DNA from: Acanthornis magna
Taxonomy: Eukaryota > Chordata > Aves > Passeriformes > Acanthizidae
Reading direction: 5' to 3'
DNA length: 64,000 bases
NCBI GenBank assembly: GCA_036785705.1
Contig: JAWUZG010000352.1
Location: 783,968-847,967 of the forward strand
In this document: in pieces, positions 10,337 to 19,109 of the stretch
Numbering within the stretch: position 1 is the stretch's first letter
Layout of the letters: every line of letters begins with the position of its first letter
Notes under the pieces: generated by a model
The model's input: the letters and a program-made list of their open reading frames with translations, nothing else
Database searches by the model: none
Told to the model about the DNA's origin: nothing
Made by a program: the position numbers and the translations under genes

Positions 10337-11361
10337 CGCCACCCCTGACCGCGCTGTCCCCGCGTCCCCAGGGCACGTGGCCGTCGCGCAAAGCGCCGCC
10401 GCACCGGGAGCTCCTCACCATCCCCTTCGTCTCGGCCGCCGCCCGCAAGAGGAAGAAGAGGAGAGAGGCCGAAGGCCTTGGGAGCAGCACCGACGACGAC
10501 GCGGAGCGCAGGGACAGCCCGGGCCGGCAGCAGGAGCAGGAGGGCCCCGCGGGGGCACCCGGCAAAGCCCCCCGCGGCACCGGCACCGAGCCCGAGCGGG
10601 AATGCCCCGCCGATCCCGCGGGCGCAGGGCCCGAGCCGGCGCCGGACGCTCGCTCCATCGTGTCCGGCTACTCCACGCTGTCCACCATGGACCGCAGCCT
10701 GTGCTCCGAGGTGCACTCGGTGGCCGGGAGCCGCGGCGAGGAGGCGGATGACGAGCGCAGCGAGCTCAGCCACATGGAGACGGACACGGAGAGCCGCGAG
10801 GGCGCCAGGCCGCGGCTGGGACAGGCGGGGGACACCGGCGACGAGGACAAAACCCCCCTGGGCCGCCCCTCCTTCAACTCGCACCGCCTGATCCAGTGCG
10901 ACACGCTGGCCCGCAGGAAGCTGGGGCGGCCGCGGCAGCTTGGGGACACCGCGGCGGTGACCAGCGGGGACGAGCAGAGCTGGGTGACCCCCGGGCGGCC
11001 CTCGCTGCGGGAGCAGCTCCGGCAGCACCTGCGGGGCTCGGCCGATGACATGGGGGTCCGCCTGCGCCGGGCGCACTCCCCCGAGACGCGCCGCAAGAAG
11101 AGCAGCTGGCGCCGGCACACGGTGGTCGTGCCCGGTGGCCTCAAGGACCTCAACTTCAACGAGTGGAAGGACCCGCGGGGGCTCGAGGCGACAGCGGGGC
11201 CCTGTCGCGACAAAGACTCGGGGCTCAGCAGCTTGGAGTCCACCAAAGCCCGGCCCGCGGCGCCCGCCCCGGCCCCGCCTGGCACTGCCGGCCCGGGCAC
11301 GGCCACCGAGAGCCCCCCGGGCAGCCCCCCGGCCCCGCTGCGCTTCCCGCAGTGTCTCTGA
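1..11361 (+). CDS. ARHGAP23: ARHGAP23, Rho GTPase-activating protein 23 (3' part, 18 coding exons)
   Basis: The product is expected to stimulate GTP hydrolysis by Rho-family GTPases. Family members carry PDZ, PH and RhoGAP domains; the PDZ part lies upstream of the window. Visible in order are a low-complexity Ser/Pro/Arg region (exon 1-1361), a PH domain (3119-3547) and a RhoGAP domain (about 6553-8598) with the arginine-finger motif GIYRVPGN. A polar tail follows, with a basic KRKKRRE motif, the conserved block [14 protein letters not shown] and the C-terminus RFPQCL. From 2270 onward the exons give 918 residues plus stop once one missing base at 6552-6555 is allowed for. The SRCIN1 neighbour in tail-to-tail orientation, and the sequence itself as I recall the family, favour ARHGAP23 over ARHGAP21. 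Seven apparent frame breaks are described separately. Exon limits come from GT/AG sites and phase matching. Confidence 0.93.
1495..1805 (+). repeat. Minisatellite in ARHGAP23 intron (about 17-18 bp unit)
   Basis: Tandem copies of a unit like caccccacagtgtcctg fill part of the intron 1362-2269. Open frames on both strands here ([14 protein letters not shown] peptides) are repeat artefacts. Confidence 0.9.
2067..2112 (+). repeat. (GGGAT)n microsatellite
   Basis: About nine uninterrupted pentamers. The complementary motif (CCCAT)n occurs at 20747-20808. Confidence 0.95.
2270..2425 (+). CDS. ARHGAP23: ARHGAP23 exon
   Basis: The exon follows ctcgcag and precedes gtaagt. Joined to the G left by the previous exon it reads [19 protein letters not shown] and ends in RHYSQDC plus one base. 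Phases are 1 in and 1 out. It belongs to the linker before the PH domain. Confidence 0.92.
2546..2657 (+). CDS. ARHGAP23: ARHGAP23 exon
   Basis: It encodes [20 protein letters not shown] and FRDEGKILR, a block strongly conserved in the ARHGAP21/23 family. It is bounded by cacag and gtaggg, phases 1 in and 2 out. Confidence 0.93.
2747..2804 (+). CDS. ARHGAP23: ARHGAP23 short exon
   Basis: This 58-bp exon encodes [19 protein letters not shown]. It lies between ccccag and gtgagt, phases 2 in and 0 out. The following intron is made of three tandem 65-bp units. Confidence 0.92.
2840..3020 (+). repeat. Three 65-bp tandem units filling the intron before the PH exon
   Basis: Each unit runs from gtggcctggtggc to a pyrimidine tract ending cctag or, in the last unit, the genuine acceptor ccccgcag at 3022-3029. 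A shorter related tract (tcctgtcccctag) lies near 2817-2830. Confidence 0.88.
3030..3167 (+). CDS. ARHGAP23: ARHGAP23 exon, start of PH domain
   Basis: It reads [20 protein letters not shown], then [15 protein letters not shown], the first strands of the PH domain. It is 46 codons with phase 0 at both ends, between ccccgcag and gtaggc. Confidence 0.94.
3260..3559 (+). CDS. ARHGAP23: ARHGAP23 exon, core of PH domain
   Basis: Exactly 100 codons, phase 0 at both ends. [20 protein letters not shown] and [18 protein letters not shown] are followed by the closing helix with its invariant Trp ([13 protein letters not shown]). The internal gccccaggtgag resembles a splice junction but the reading frame runs through it. 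PH domains of this family bind phosphoinositides or ARF/Rho GTPases; the ligand cannot be read here. Confidence 0.95.
3820..4185 (+). repeat. Minisatellite in ARHGAP23 intron, about 22 bp unit
   Basis: Degenerate copies of tgtccctgccatggtgtgac. The later copies (4060-4180) are the most regular. Confidence 0.85.
4325..5290 (+). repeat. Minisatellite in ARHGAP23 intron
   Basis: Mixed copies of tgtgccagtgctgggc and tggctcggtttggatg. Together with the array at 3820-4185 it makes up most of intron 3560-5764. The rest (5290-5764) is GC-rich unique sequence with no feature seen. Confidence 0.88.
5765..5826 (+). CDS. ARHGAP23: ARHGAP23 exon
   Basis: The reading is [20 protein letters not shown]. 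It is preceded by a 2.2-kb intron (3560-5764) filled mainly by two repeat arrays. Phase 0 in, 2 out; donor gtacgg. Confidence 0.93.
6107..6234 (+). CDS. ARHGAP23: ARHGAP23 exon
   Basis: The reading is [18 protein letters not shown] and [18 protein letters not shown], a Ser/Pro-rich linker between the PH and RhoGAP domains. Phase 2 in, 1 out; it follows ctgcag and precedes gtgcgt. Confidence 0.92.
6347..6465 (+). CDS. ARHGAP23: ARHGAP23 exon, entry to RhoGAP domain
   Basis: The reading is [20 protein letters not shown], then [14 protein letters not shown], the conserved lead-in (FGVRLEEC type) of the RhoGAP fold. Phase 1 in, 0 out; donor gtaagg. Confidence 0.94.
6547..6701 (+). CDS. ARHGAP23: ARHGAP23 exon with RhoGAP arginine finger; one base missing
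   Basis: It encodes [20 protein letters not shown] and [18 protein letters not shown]. The arginine of IYR, codon 6618-6620, is the expected catalytic arginine finger. The exon is 155 bp although the flanking exons require phase 0 at both ends. Read directly it hits TGA at 6556. One extra C in the run 6552-6555 restores the family sequence, so a single-base deletion (sequencing error or real) is inferred. Confidence 0.9.
6780..7400 (+). repeat. Minisatellite in RhoGAP-region intron, 15-16 bp unit
   Basis: Copies of ccccatcatccctgt fill intron 6702-7601. Open frames in all + frames (IIPVP, SLSPSS, PCPHH) are frame readings of the repeat. Confidence 0.92.
7602..7680 (+). CDS. ARHGAP23: ARHGAP23 exon, RhoGAP domain
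   Basis: The reading is [20 protein letters not shown], then EPLFTD. The LLKxFFRxLPEPL stretch is a signature of RhoGAP domains and lines the GTPase-binding face. Phase 0 in, 1 out. Confidence 0.95.
7685..8000 (+). repeat. Tandem duplication of about 150 bp in ARHGAP23 intron
   Basis: Two copies starting near 7697 and 7853 share gccaccggagccacc, gtccccaaagcctgtgacac and acacaccccctgtcaccaag. The second copy is preceded by tgtcccccgcag, an acceptor-like tract just after the real donor side. Confidence 0.82.
8128..8201 (+). CDS. ARHGAP23: ARHGAP23 exon, RhoGAP domain
   Basis: The reading is [20 protein letters not shown] and TLRKL after ttttcag. Phase 1 in, 0 out; the donor is gtaggg. Confidence 0.95.
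8300..8389 (+). CDS. ARHGAP23: ARHGAP23 exon, RhoGAP domain
   Basis: Thirty codons, phase 0 at both ends: [20 protein letters not shown], then [10 protein letters not shown]. The LPxxxxxTLKFLVxHL core is typical of RhoGAP. Confidence 0.95.
8473..8598 (+). CDS. ARHGAP23: ARHGAP23 exon, RhoGAP domain
   Basis: The reading is [20 protein letters not shown], with the invariant NLAxVFGPTL motif that helps position the catalytic site, then [18 protein letters not shown]. It is 42 codons, phase 0 at both ends. Confidence 0.95.
8719..8760 (+). CDS. ARHGAP23: ARHGAP23 short exon closing the RhoGAP domain
   Basis: Fourteen codons, [14 protein letters not shown], phase 0 at both ends, between ccccacag and gtgagt. 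Confidence 0.93.
8857..8950 (+). CDS. ARHGAP23: ARHGAP23 exon
   Basis: The reading is [20 protein letters not shown] and [11 protein letters not shown], a block conserved after the RhoGAP domain in this family. Phase 0 in, 1 out. Confidence 0.94.
8951..10236 (+). other. ARHGAP23 intron, unique sequence with a (TCC)n tract
   Basis: About 1.3 kb without a tandem array, except for a TCC-rich tract at 9310-9342 that ends in CAG. A possible cryptic 25-bp exon follows at 9343-9367 and would meet an in-frame TAG. No other coding signal was seen. Confidence 0.6.
10237..10268 (+). CDS. ARHGAP23: ARHGAP23 short exon
   Basis: This 32-bp exon reads [11 protein letters not shown] with the G of the previous exon. 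It follows ctttgcag and precedes gtgaga. Phase 1 in, 0 out. Confidence 0.88.
10372..11361 (+). CDS. ARHGAP23: ARHGAP23 terminal coding exon
   Basis: It has 330 codons including TGA at 11359-11361. The sequence begins [19 protein letters not shown], then [18 protein letters not shown] (basic plus acidic stretch, possible nuclear signal). Further on are [49 protein letters not shown] residues, DLNFNEWK and [12 protein letters not shown], ending RFPQCL. The region is predicted disordered apart from short conserved islands. It is intact here, unlike the first exon. Confidence 0.95.
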   Translation, partial: GTWPSRKAPPHRELLTIPFVSAAARKRKKRREAEGLGSSTDDDAERRDSPGRQQEQEGPAGAPGKAPRGTGTEPERECPADPAGAGPEPAPDARSIVSGYSTLSTMDRSLCSEVHSVAGSRGEEADDERSELSHMETDTESREGARPRLGQAGDTGDEDKTPLGRPSFNSHRLIQCDTLARRKLGRPRQLGDTAAVTSGDEQSWVTPGRPSLREQLRQHLRGSADDMGVRLRRAHSPETRRKKSSWRRHTVVVPGGLKDLNFNEWKDPRGLEATAGPCRDKDSGLSSLESTKARPAAPAPAPPGTAGPGTATESPPGSPPAPLRFPQCL

Positions 11362-11669
11362 CCCCCCCGGGCAGTGTGTAATTTAAGGACTGTCCCTTGT
11401 TCCTGTATTTAATTGTGCTCCGGACAAGCTGCTGTATTGAACAGGGCTCGGTGGCCCCGGGGACAAAGCCACCTCGTCCCCCCGTGCTTTGGGGACCGCC
11501 AGAGGGTGGTCTCACCGCGCCGTCCCCCAGCCCCCAGGCAGTGCCAGGAGGGGCGTGGGGGCTCACGGGGACTGTCCCCGGGCGGGGGTGGCTCTGCTGT
11601 CCCCAGCCGCGGCGGAGCGAAGTGCGGGCACTTCCCTGGGCGCTGCGGCTGCTCCGGCCGGGGACGTCC

Positions 11670-12430
11670 CCGTGCTGGGGACCCTGGGGACCTCGGTGTC
11701 ACAGTCCCCTGCCCTGGGGAGCCTGGGGACCTCGGTGTCACAAACCCCTGCCCTGGGGACCTTGGGGACCTCGGTGTCACAGACCCCTGCCCTGGGGACC
11801 TTGGGGACCTCGGTGTCACAGACCCCTGCCCTGGGGACCTTGGGGACCTCGGAGTCACAGACCCCTGCCCTGGGGACCTCAGTGTCACAGACCCCTGCCC
11901 TAAGGACCTTGGGGACCTCGGTGTCACAGACCTCTGCCCTGGGGACCTTGGGGACCTCAGTGTCACAAACCCCTGCCCTGGGGACCTTGGGGACCTCGGT
12001 GTGAGACATCCCTGTGTTAGGGGACCCTGGGGACTTTGGGGACCTCGGTGTCACAGACCCCTGCCCTAGGGACCTTGGGGACCTCGGCGACCTCAGGGAC
12101 CTCAGTGTCAGAGACCTTCCGTGTGTTGGGGGGCCCTGGGGACCTCAATGTCAGAGACCCCTGCATTGGGGACGTCAGGGACCTGGGGGACCTTGATGAA
12201 AGACCCCTGAACTGAGGGACCCTGGGGACCTCAATGTCAGAGACCCCTGCCCTGGGGACCTTGGGGACCCCGGGGACCTGAGTGTCAGTGACCCTTGCCA
12301 TGGGGGACCTTGGGGACTTTGGGGACCATGGGGGCCTCAGTGTCACAGACCCCTGCCCTGGGAACCTCGGGGACCCTGGGGACTTTGATGAGAGACCCCT
12401 GCCCTGGGGACCCTGGCGACCTCAGCGCTG
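11670..12430 (+). repeat. 39-bp minisatellite inside ARHGAP23 3' UTR
   Basis: Roughly 18 copies built from ccctggggaccttggg and acctcggtgtcacagacc, more degenerate after 12000. It would be transcribed into the mRNA if the distal poly(A) sites are used. Confidence 0.9.
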
Positions 12431-13155
12431 TCACCCTGCCCTGGGGGGCTCTGCTGAGCCGGGGGGGCCCTTGGGGGGTCCCGAGGGGCCGGGGGGCTGC
12501 ACGGGAGCGGCTGGGAGGGGCTGTCACCGCTGGGGGGACACTGCCACCCTCCACCTGCCGAGGGTGGCACCGCCCGGGATGTCCCCGTGTCCCCTCCCAT
12601 CTCTGTCCCCTTCCTGCCCCCCAGGCCAGAAGCACTTTAGGAAGGGGGCGCGGGGACCCCCGGCCTGGCCAGGCGGGGACACAAGTGCCACCAGCGCGGT
12701 GGCCTCGTGTCACATCCCGTCCCCATCTCTCCGTGTCGTTCTCATACGTTATGCAAATATTTGCTGTAAAGTAGTTTTTTTGTTTTTTTTCCTTTTTTTT
12801 TTTTTTTGGTTCTTTGACTTTTTCGAGGTTTTTTTTTTTTTTTTGTTCGTTCGTTCGTTTTTCCCCCTTGTAAATATCGTCTCTGCCCGTGTAACATATT
12901 CCAAAGGATTTATAAGGATTTTTTAAAGAAGTTTTGCTCAGCGGAAAGGCCAACCCCCGAGCAGGGGACGTGCTGGACCAGTGGTGACTTTTTAAACCCT
13001 CCTGCATGTCCCCTCCCCCCCCAAAATCCCTCCCCACCTCATTCCCGGCGTGTTGGCCCCGTCGGGATCTGCAAAACTGCAAAAAAAAAACCCCAAACAG
13101 ACCCAAAAAAATCCCTGCTTTGCCCCCCACCTCCAGTCCTGGTCTATATATTGGA

Positions 13156-13161
13156 AATAAA
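13156..13161 (+). terminator. ARHGAP23: Candidate poly(A) signal, ARHGAP23 (proximal)
   Basis: AATAAA on + in ttggaaataaactgg, about 1.8 kb after the stop codon. Confidence 0.5.
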
Positions 13162-13365
13162 CTGGTTATTCGAGGTTTTGTTGGTATTAATTCCTATTTT
13201 TTTGGGGGGAAATCTGTGCGGGGATCCCAAATTTGTCGTGCTGAGGGCCTTGGGAATTTTTATTCCTGGGAGGATTTATCCATAAAAGGATTTATGGCAT
13301 TTTTCTACGAGTCTGGGGGGGAAGAAATGACAGAATTGGGGATGTCCCCGTCCCCATCGAAGCGA

Positions 13366-13371
13366 AATAAA
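13366..13371 (+). terminator. ARHGAP23: Candidate poly(A) signal, ARHGAP23 (distal)
   Basis: AATAAA followed about 30 bases later by a genomic A-run (about 13398-13418). A further AATAAA lies at 13439-13444. Confidence 0.45.
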
Positions 13372-13472
13372 ATTCCCAACCTGAGTGGGAAAAGTGTAAA
13401 AAAAAAAAAAAAAAAAAAGCCCCAGAGAGAGAAAGAGAAATAAAGACAAGGAAAAAAAAAAAAAAAAGTAAT

Positions 13473-13478
13473 TTTATT
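13473..13478 (-). terminator. SRCIN1: Candidate poly(A) signal, SRCIN1 (distal)
   Basis: Reading - gives gctttaataaaattac, with AATAAA. Upstream on that strand is AT-rich unique sequence typical of a 3' UTR end. It lies within about 30-110 bp of the distal ARHGAP23 signals. Confidence 0.5.
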
Positions 13479-13804
13479 AAAGCCGGACACTCTGATAGAA
13501 AAGAAAAATTTATAAAGGGAAAAAAAGGAAAATAAAAAGCAACCCTTTTGTCACGGGATCTGCAATTACAACGGTCACACACAACTACCCATGGCATCCA
13601 CGGCGACACGGGGGACACGGCGGGGGGGGTGGCACAGGGTGGGGGGGGTGTCCCCTCCCCCTCCCCCGCCTTCCCCCTGTGCGAGGCCTTTTTTTTTTTT
13701 TTTTAATTATTTTTTTCCCCTCCGTTTTCAACTCTTTTTTTTTTTTTTTTTTTAATTTTTTTTTTGCGTTTTTATCTCCTTTGAAAACAGTTCACGAGAA
13801 AATT

Positions 13805-13809
13805 CATGC

Positions 13810-13844
<35 letters not shown>
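13805..13844. repeat. (GA)n microsatellite and flanking T-runs
   Basis: About 18 GA dinucleotides. The surrounding 13690-14290 carries many T homopolymers of 10-20 bases. A second GA tract lies at about 18825-18855. Confidence 0.9.
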
Positions 13845-13846
<2 letters not shown>

Positions 13847-14574
13847 ACGACGGCGTAGAAACCCCAAAACAGCCTCTAAAGAGAATCAGAAATTCGTAGG
13901 TTTTTCCTTTTTTTTTTCCTTTTTTTTTTTTTTCGCTTTTTCTTCTTCGTTCGCTGTTCGATTTTGTTGGTTTTTTTTTTTTTTTTGTCCTTTTCAGAGT
14001 CGTAACCTTTTTTTTTTTTTAAATTTTTTTTTTTGAAACAACATCCAGACGAGAAAAGCGGGGAGCGCATGCAGCGGGCGCCTCCGACACATGCACGATG
14101 CAGGCAGCGCTTGGAATTTCTGCTTTTTTTTTTTAACCATTTTTACAAATTTTCCTTTTTTTTTTCTATTTTTTTGTATTTTTTTTTTTCCCCCGCCCGG
14201 TTCCCAGCAGAACCGAGCGGATTTTATTTTTTAAATTTCGATTTTTTATTTATTTATTTTATATAATTTTTTTTTTTTTGTCCTCTTGCTTCAGCGAAGG
14301 GATTTGCACGATGCCATGAAGGGGACGGACGCACACACGCACGCGGGGACATCACGCTCACGGGGACACCAGCCGGGAAAAGGGGGGGGCCGGGGGGGGT
14401 TTGGGGACACTCAGGGAGGTGACACCCCCCTGACCCGGCGTTGTCACCTCCCCTGCCACCGCTGCCACCGCCTGGTTTGGCGCTGTCACCTCCTGTCACC
14501 CCCCGGCTCTGCACGGGCTGGGGACAAAGTGTGGGGGGGGAAGGACCCCCCCAAAATATGTGACAGCTCTGTCC

Positions 14575-14715
14575 CACCGGGGTGGGGACACCGGGGTGGG
14601 GACACCGCGATGGGGACACCGCGACGGGGACACCGTGATGGGGACACCGTGATGGGGACATCATGATGGGGACACCGTGATGGGGACACCGTGATGGGGA
14701 CATCATGATGGGGAC
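14575..14715. repeat. 15-bp minisatellite
   Basis: Copies of gtgatggggacacc and variants, directly adjoining the 49-bp array. Confidence 0.88.
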
Positions 14716-14787
14716 ACAGAGATGGGGACAGCGGGGTGGGGACATGGGGGCTGCACTAAGGACAGCCCCCCCATGGCATTTTTGTGG

Positions 14788-16312
14788 GTGTCCCCATGGA
14801 GGATGGCAATTGTCACCCCCCCACGACATTTTCATGGATGTCCCCATGAGGATGGCACTTGCCACCTCCCTATGTGGACATCCCAAAGGGGTGGCGATTG
14901 TCACCTCCCCATGACATTTCTGTGGGTGTCCCCATGTGGGTATCCCCAAAGCAGTGGCAACTGTCACCCCTCCATGTGGATGTCCCCAGGGGAGGTGGCA
15001 ATTGTCACCCCTCCTCATCATTTTTGTGGCTGTCCCCATGGAGGATGGCAATTGTCACCCCCCCACGACATTTTCATGGATGGCCCCATGGGGGGGGCAC
15101 TTGTCACCTCCCCATGTGGGTATCCCCAAAGTGGTGGCAATTGTCACCCCCATGACATTTTCATGGGTGTCCCCATGGGTGTGGCACTCGTCACCTCCCC
15201 ATGTGGGTATCCCCAAAGCAGTGGCACTTGTCACCCCCCCATGTCATTTTTGTGAGTATCCCCATGGAGGATGGCAGTTGTCACCCTCCCATGACATCTT
15301 TGTGGATGTCCCTGAAGTGGGTGGCAACTGTCACCCCCCACGACACTTCAGTGGGTGTCCCCATGGGGGTGTCCCCATAGAGGTGGCAATTGTCACCCCT
15401 CCTTGACATGTTTATGGGTGTCCCTATGGAGGATGGCAGTTGTCACCCCTCATGTCATTTTTTGTGGATGTCCCCATGGGGGTGGCAACTGTCACCCCCC
15501 ATGTGGGTATCCCCAAAGGGGTGGCACTTGTCACCCCCCCCACGACATTTTTATGGGTGCCCCCATGGGGATGGCAATTGTCACCCCTCGTGACATTTTC
15601 ATGGATGTCCCCAGGGGCATGGCACTCGTCACCTCCCCATGTGGGTATCCCCAAAGTGGGTGGCATTTGTCATCCCCAATGACATTTCTGTGGGTGTCCC
15701 CATGGGGGTGGCAATTGTCACCCCCCAATGACATTTCTGTGGGTGTCCCCAAAGGGGTGTCCCCATGGCGGTGGCAATTGTCACCCCTCATGACATCTCC
15801 ATGGGTGTCCCCATGGGGATGGCACTTGTCACCTCCCCATGAAATTTTTGGGGGTGTCCCCATGGGGGTAGCAATTGTCATCCCCTCATGTCATTTCTGT
15901 GGGTGTCCCCACGAGGGTGGCACTTGTCACCTCCCCATGTGAGTATCCCCAAAGCAGTGGCAACTGTCACCCCCCGTGACATTTTCATGGGTGTCCCCAT
16001 GGGGATGGCAATTGTCACCCCCCAATGACATTTCTGTGGGTGTCCCCAAAGGGGTGTCCCCATGGCGGTGGCAATTGTCACCCCTCATGACATCTCCATG
16101 GGTGTCCCCATGGAGGATGGCAATTGTCACCCCTCATGACATTTTCACGGGTGTCCCCATGGAGGATGGCAATTGTCACCCCCCGTGACATTTTCATGGG
16201 TGTCCCCATGGGGATGGCAGTTGTCACCTCGTCACGTGGGTATCCCCAAAGTGGGTGGCAATTGTCACCCCTCATGACATTTTCATGGGTGTCCCCATGG
16301 CGGTGGCACTTG
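14788..16312. repeat. 49-bp minisatellite in presumed SRCIN1 3' UTR
   Basis: About 30 copies of a unit combining tgtccccatggaggatggca with attgtcacccctcatgacat. Long open frames in all six frames here encode only repeat peptide. Confidence 0.92.
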
Positions 16313-16439
16313 TCCCCACCCCCAGCACCGAGGGCGGGGCTGTCACCGCCTCCCCCCGCGGGTGACTCGAGGTGACAGCGCCCCGCGGGTGGCGCGGTGG
16401 CCGCGGGGACAGGAGGGGACAGCGCGGGGTCACCCCCCC

Positions 16440-17235
16440 GGCCTGGCCTCAGAAGCTGCGGCTTTGCTACAGTGAATTCACTTTGGTACCGAGAAAAAAA
16501 CATCGAAATTAAAATTAAATTAATTCCAAACGCATCGAGTGACTGCTATTGCTGCTGGCACTGGGGTGGCGATGTCCCCAGGGCCACCGGGACCTGGGGA
16601 CAGGGCTGGGGACAAGGACAGAGGGCGGGGACTCAGCGCGAGGAGCTCTAAACCTAAGCAGGGATTCGAATCCACCCCCTAAATTATACCGGACGTGATT
16701 TATTTCATTTATTTCTCTTTTCTTTTTTTTTTTTTTCCTCTTTTTTTTTTTTTTTTCCTCTTTCCCCTCTTTAAATATTTATATATAGATTTATATTACG
16801 TATATTATATATATATAATATGTAAATATATTTTTTAAAACAATATAAAATGTTAAGACACTTCACTTAAATGTAAAGAGTTGCTTTTTTTGCAATCCAA
16901 AGAAATTGCATCATGATTTTTTTTTTCCTTTTTTTTTTTTTCCTTTTTTTGGTGGTTTTTTTTTTTTGGCTTTTTGTTCTTTTTTGCGTGTGTTTTTCTC
17001 TTTGTTATTCAAAAAAAGGCTCTCGTTTCTTCTGTACAAAAATGATCGAGATACAAAAAAAAAAAAACCAAAAAACCCAAAAAACCAAACAAAACAAAAA
17101 ACAAAAGGGGGGGCGGGGGGGGAAGGAAGAAAAAAGGAATTGAAATTAAATTTAAAAAAAAAAACCCAAAAAACCCAAACGATCAACCCAAGGACGAAGT
17201 AGAGAACAAAAGGAGTGATCGGAACTCGTGATCGA
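16440..17235. other. AT-rich unique block with T and A homopolymers
   Basis: Contains tatatatataatatgtaaat near 16805-16830 and paired AATAAA motifs on - (16699-16713). No coding potential seen. Consistent with 3' UTR sequence of SRCIN1. Confidence 0.6.
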
Positions 17236-17239
17236 CACG

Positions 17240-18215
17240 CAGAGCACACGCACGCACAGCTGGGCACAGCTGGGCACACCTGCTGAACACCTGGGCACAC
17301 CTGGGCACAGATGGGCACAGCAGGGTACACCTGGGTACACCTGGTGAACACCTGGGCACAGCTGGGCACAGCTGGGACACACCTGGGTACACCTGGTGAA
17401 CACCTGGGCACAGCTGGGACACACCTGGGTACACCTGGTGAACACCTGGGCACAGCTGGGACACACCTGGGTACACCTGGTGAACACCTGGGCACAGCTG
17501 GGCACAGCTGGGTACACCTGGTGAACACCTGGGCACACCTGGTGAACACCTGGGCACAGCTGGGCACAGCTGGGTACACCTGGGTACACCTGTGCACACC
17601 TGGGGCACACGTGGACACAGCTGGCAAACGCTTGGGTCACACCTGGGCACACCTGGCGCACAGCTGGACAACACCTGGGCACACCTGGGCATAACTGGGT
17701 ACACCTGGGCACACCTGGACAACACCTGGGCACACCTGGTGCACACCTGGGCACAACTGGGTACACCTGGTGCACCTGTGCACACCTGGGACACACGTGG
17801 ACACAGCTGGCAAAAGCCTGGGTCACACCTGGGCACACCTGGGGCACACCTGGGCACAACTGGGTACACCTGGTGCACACCTGGGCACACCTGGGGCACA
17901 CGTGGACACACCTGGGCACAGCTAGACAGCACCTGGGCACACCTGTGCACATCTGGGGCACACGTGGACACACCTGGGCACAGCTAGACAGCACCTGGGC
18001 ACACCTGGGCACAGCTGGACAACACCTGGGTACACCTGGTGCACACCTGGCGCACAGCTGGACAACACCTGGACAACACCTGTGCACACCTGGCACACCT
18101 GCACACAGCTGGGCACACCTGGGCACAACTGGGTACACCTGGATCACACCTGGGCACCGCTGGACAACACCTGGACAACACCTGGGCACACCTGGGCACA
18201 CCTGGCTCGGCCGCG
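17240..18215. repeat. 10-14 bp minisatellite rich in CACCTG/CAGCTG E-boxes
   Basis: Copies of acacctgggcacagctggg give an E-box (CANNTG) about every 10-12 bases for nearly 1 kb. Confidence 0.92.
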
Positions 18216-18229
18216 CTGCCCGGAGGTGA

Positions 18230-19109
18230 CCACAGGCCACTCACTCACGCCCCCCCCAGGCTGGGCGGGGCCGGGGCTGCTCCCCCGGGGCTCCTGGTCC
18301 CCGTCCCGCCAGCCTGTCCCCAAGGGGGAGGCGACAGCGCGAGGCGGCAGGCGACCCTCCCCCCCGGCATCACCGCACCCCCCCCCTCCCCAAAATTCAC
18401 AGCCGCACCCTGCGCCCCCTCCGGCACTCGCGGGGACCCCCCGGCCCCGCCTGCCTCCCTCGCGGGGACCCGAGCGCGGTGGTGGCGGTGGTGGTGACAG
18501 CGGCACGGGGTGGCCCCGAGCCTTCAGCCACCCACCGGCGAGCCCTGGCCGGAGCTGTCCTCTCGTCCTGCGGGGACACCGCGGGGGAGCTCGGGGGGCG
18601 CTCCGGGGGGGTCTTCGGTGGTCGCTGCTTGCCGATTTTCCGCGAGGGTGGAGCTGGAAGTCGCTCCCGGCCGGACGCTGGTGGGGGGAAGCTCTGAGAG
18701 CTCTTAAATAAACAGAAAAAAACCCAAAAAAAAAAAAAACGGAGGGAGGGGAAAAGGATGGGGGGGAAAAAACCAAACCGACAGCGATCCAGAGGGGAGG
18801 GAAAAAAGGGAGAAAGGGGGAAAAAGAGAGAGAAAGAGAGAGAGAGAGAGAGAAAAAACAGAAAGTGGCTGGTTGGCCATGGCGGAGCGGGAGGGGACAC
18901 AGAGGTCGGGCCGAGGCGCGGCGCAGGCGACACACAAAAGTTCGTGGCGGAGCGGAGGCGACAAAAAAAAAAACATGGATCAAACAGAAAGAGGAGGGGA
19001 CAACAGGTGGCGGATTCCCTCCAGGCGCCTCAAGAAGCCAAGTCCCAGGGAGGAAGAGGAGCCCGAGGAAGAGAGGAGGAGCCGCCGGGGGCAGCCGGGC
19101 GGAGCGGGC
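18230..19109. other. Unique GC-rich to purine-rich 3' UTR segment of SRCIN1
   Basis: No recognisable gene on either strand. It contains a purine tract (18735-18855) and an A-run near 18963-18974 and leads directly into the SRCIN1 stop codon. Confidence 0.6.

Larger units (their letters stand above)
11362..13450 (+). other. ARHGAP23: ARHGAP23 3' UTR (presumed)
   Basis: Sequence after the stop carries unique flanks (11362-11670; about 12700-13200, including tgtaaatatcgtctctgc and T-rich runs), and a minisatellite in the middle. Candidate AATAAA signals lie at 13156-13161, 13366-13371 and 13439-13444. Which one is used cannot be read from the sequence. Confidence 0.65.
13460..19109 (-). other. 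SRCIN1: SRCIN1 3' UTR (presumed)
   Basis: No other gene is visible between the SRCIN1 stop and the convergent ARHGAP23 end. The stretch holds unique AT-rich blocks (13480-14330, 16440-17230, 18230-19109), long A/T homopolymers and two large arrays. Earlier - strand AATAAA motifs at 16699-16704 and 16708-16713 could end a shorter transcript, so the UTR extent is uncertain. Confidence 0.5.

Noticed and set aside
1..11361. Assignment as ARHGAP21
   Set aside because: Tail-to-tail SRCIN1 neighbour, the RFPQCL end and the shorter PH insert fit ARHGAP23 better.
16655..16690. tRNA T-arm-like ggattcgaatccacccc
   Set aside because: No matching acceptor stem, D-arm or anticodon arm upstream. The palindrome is probably chance.
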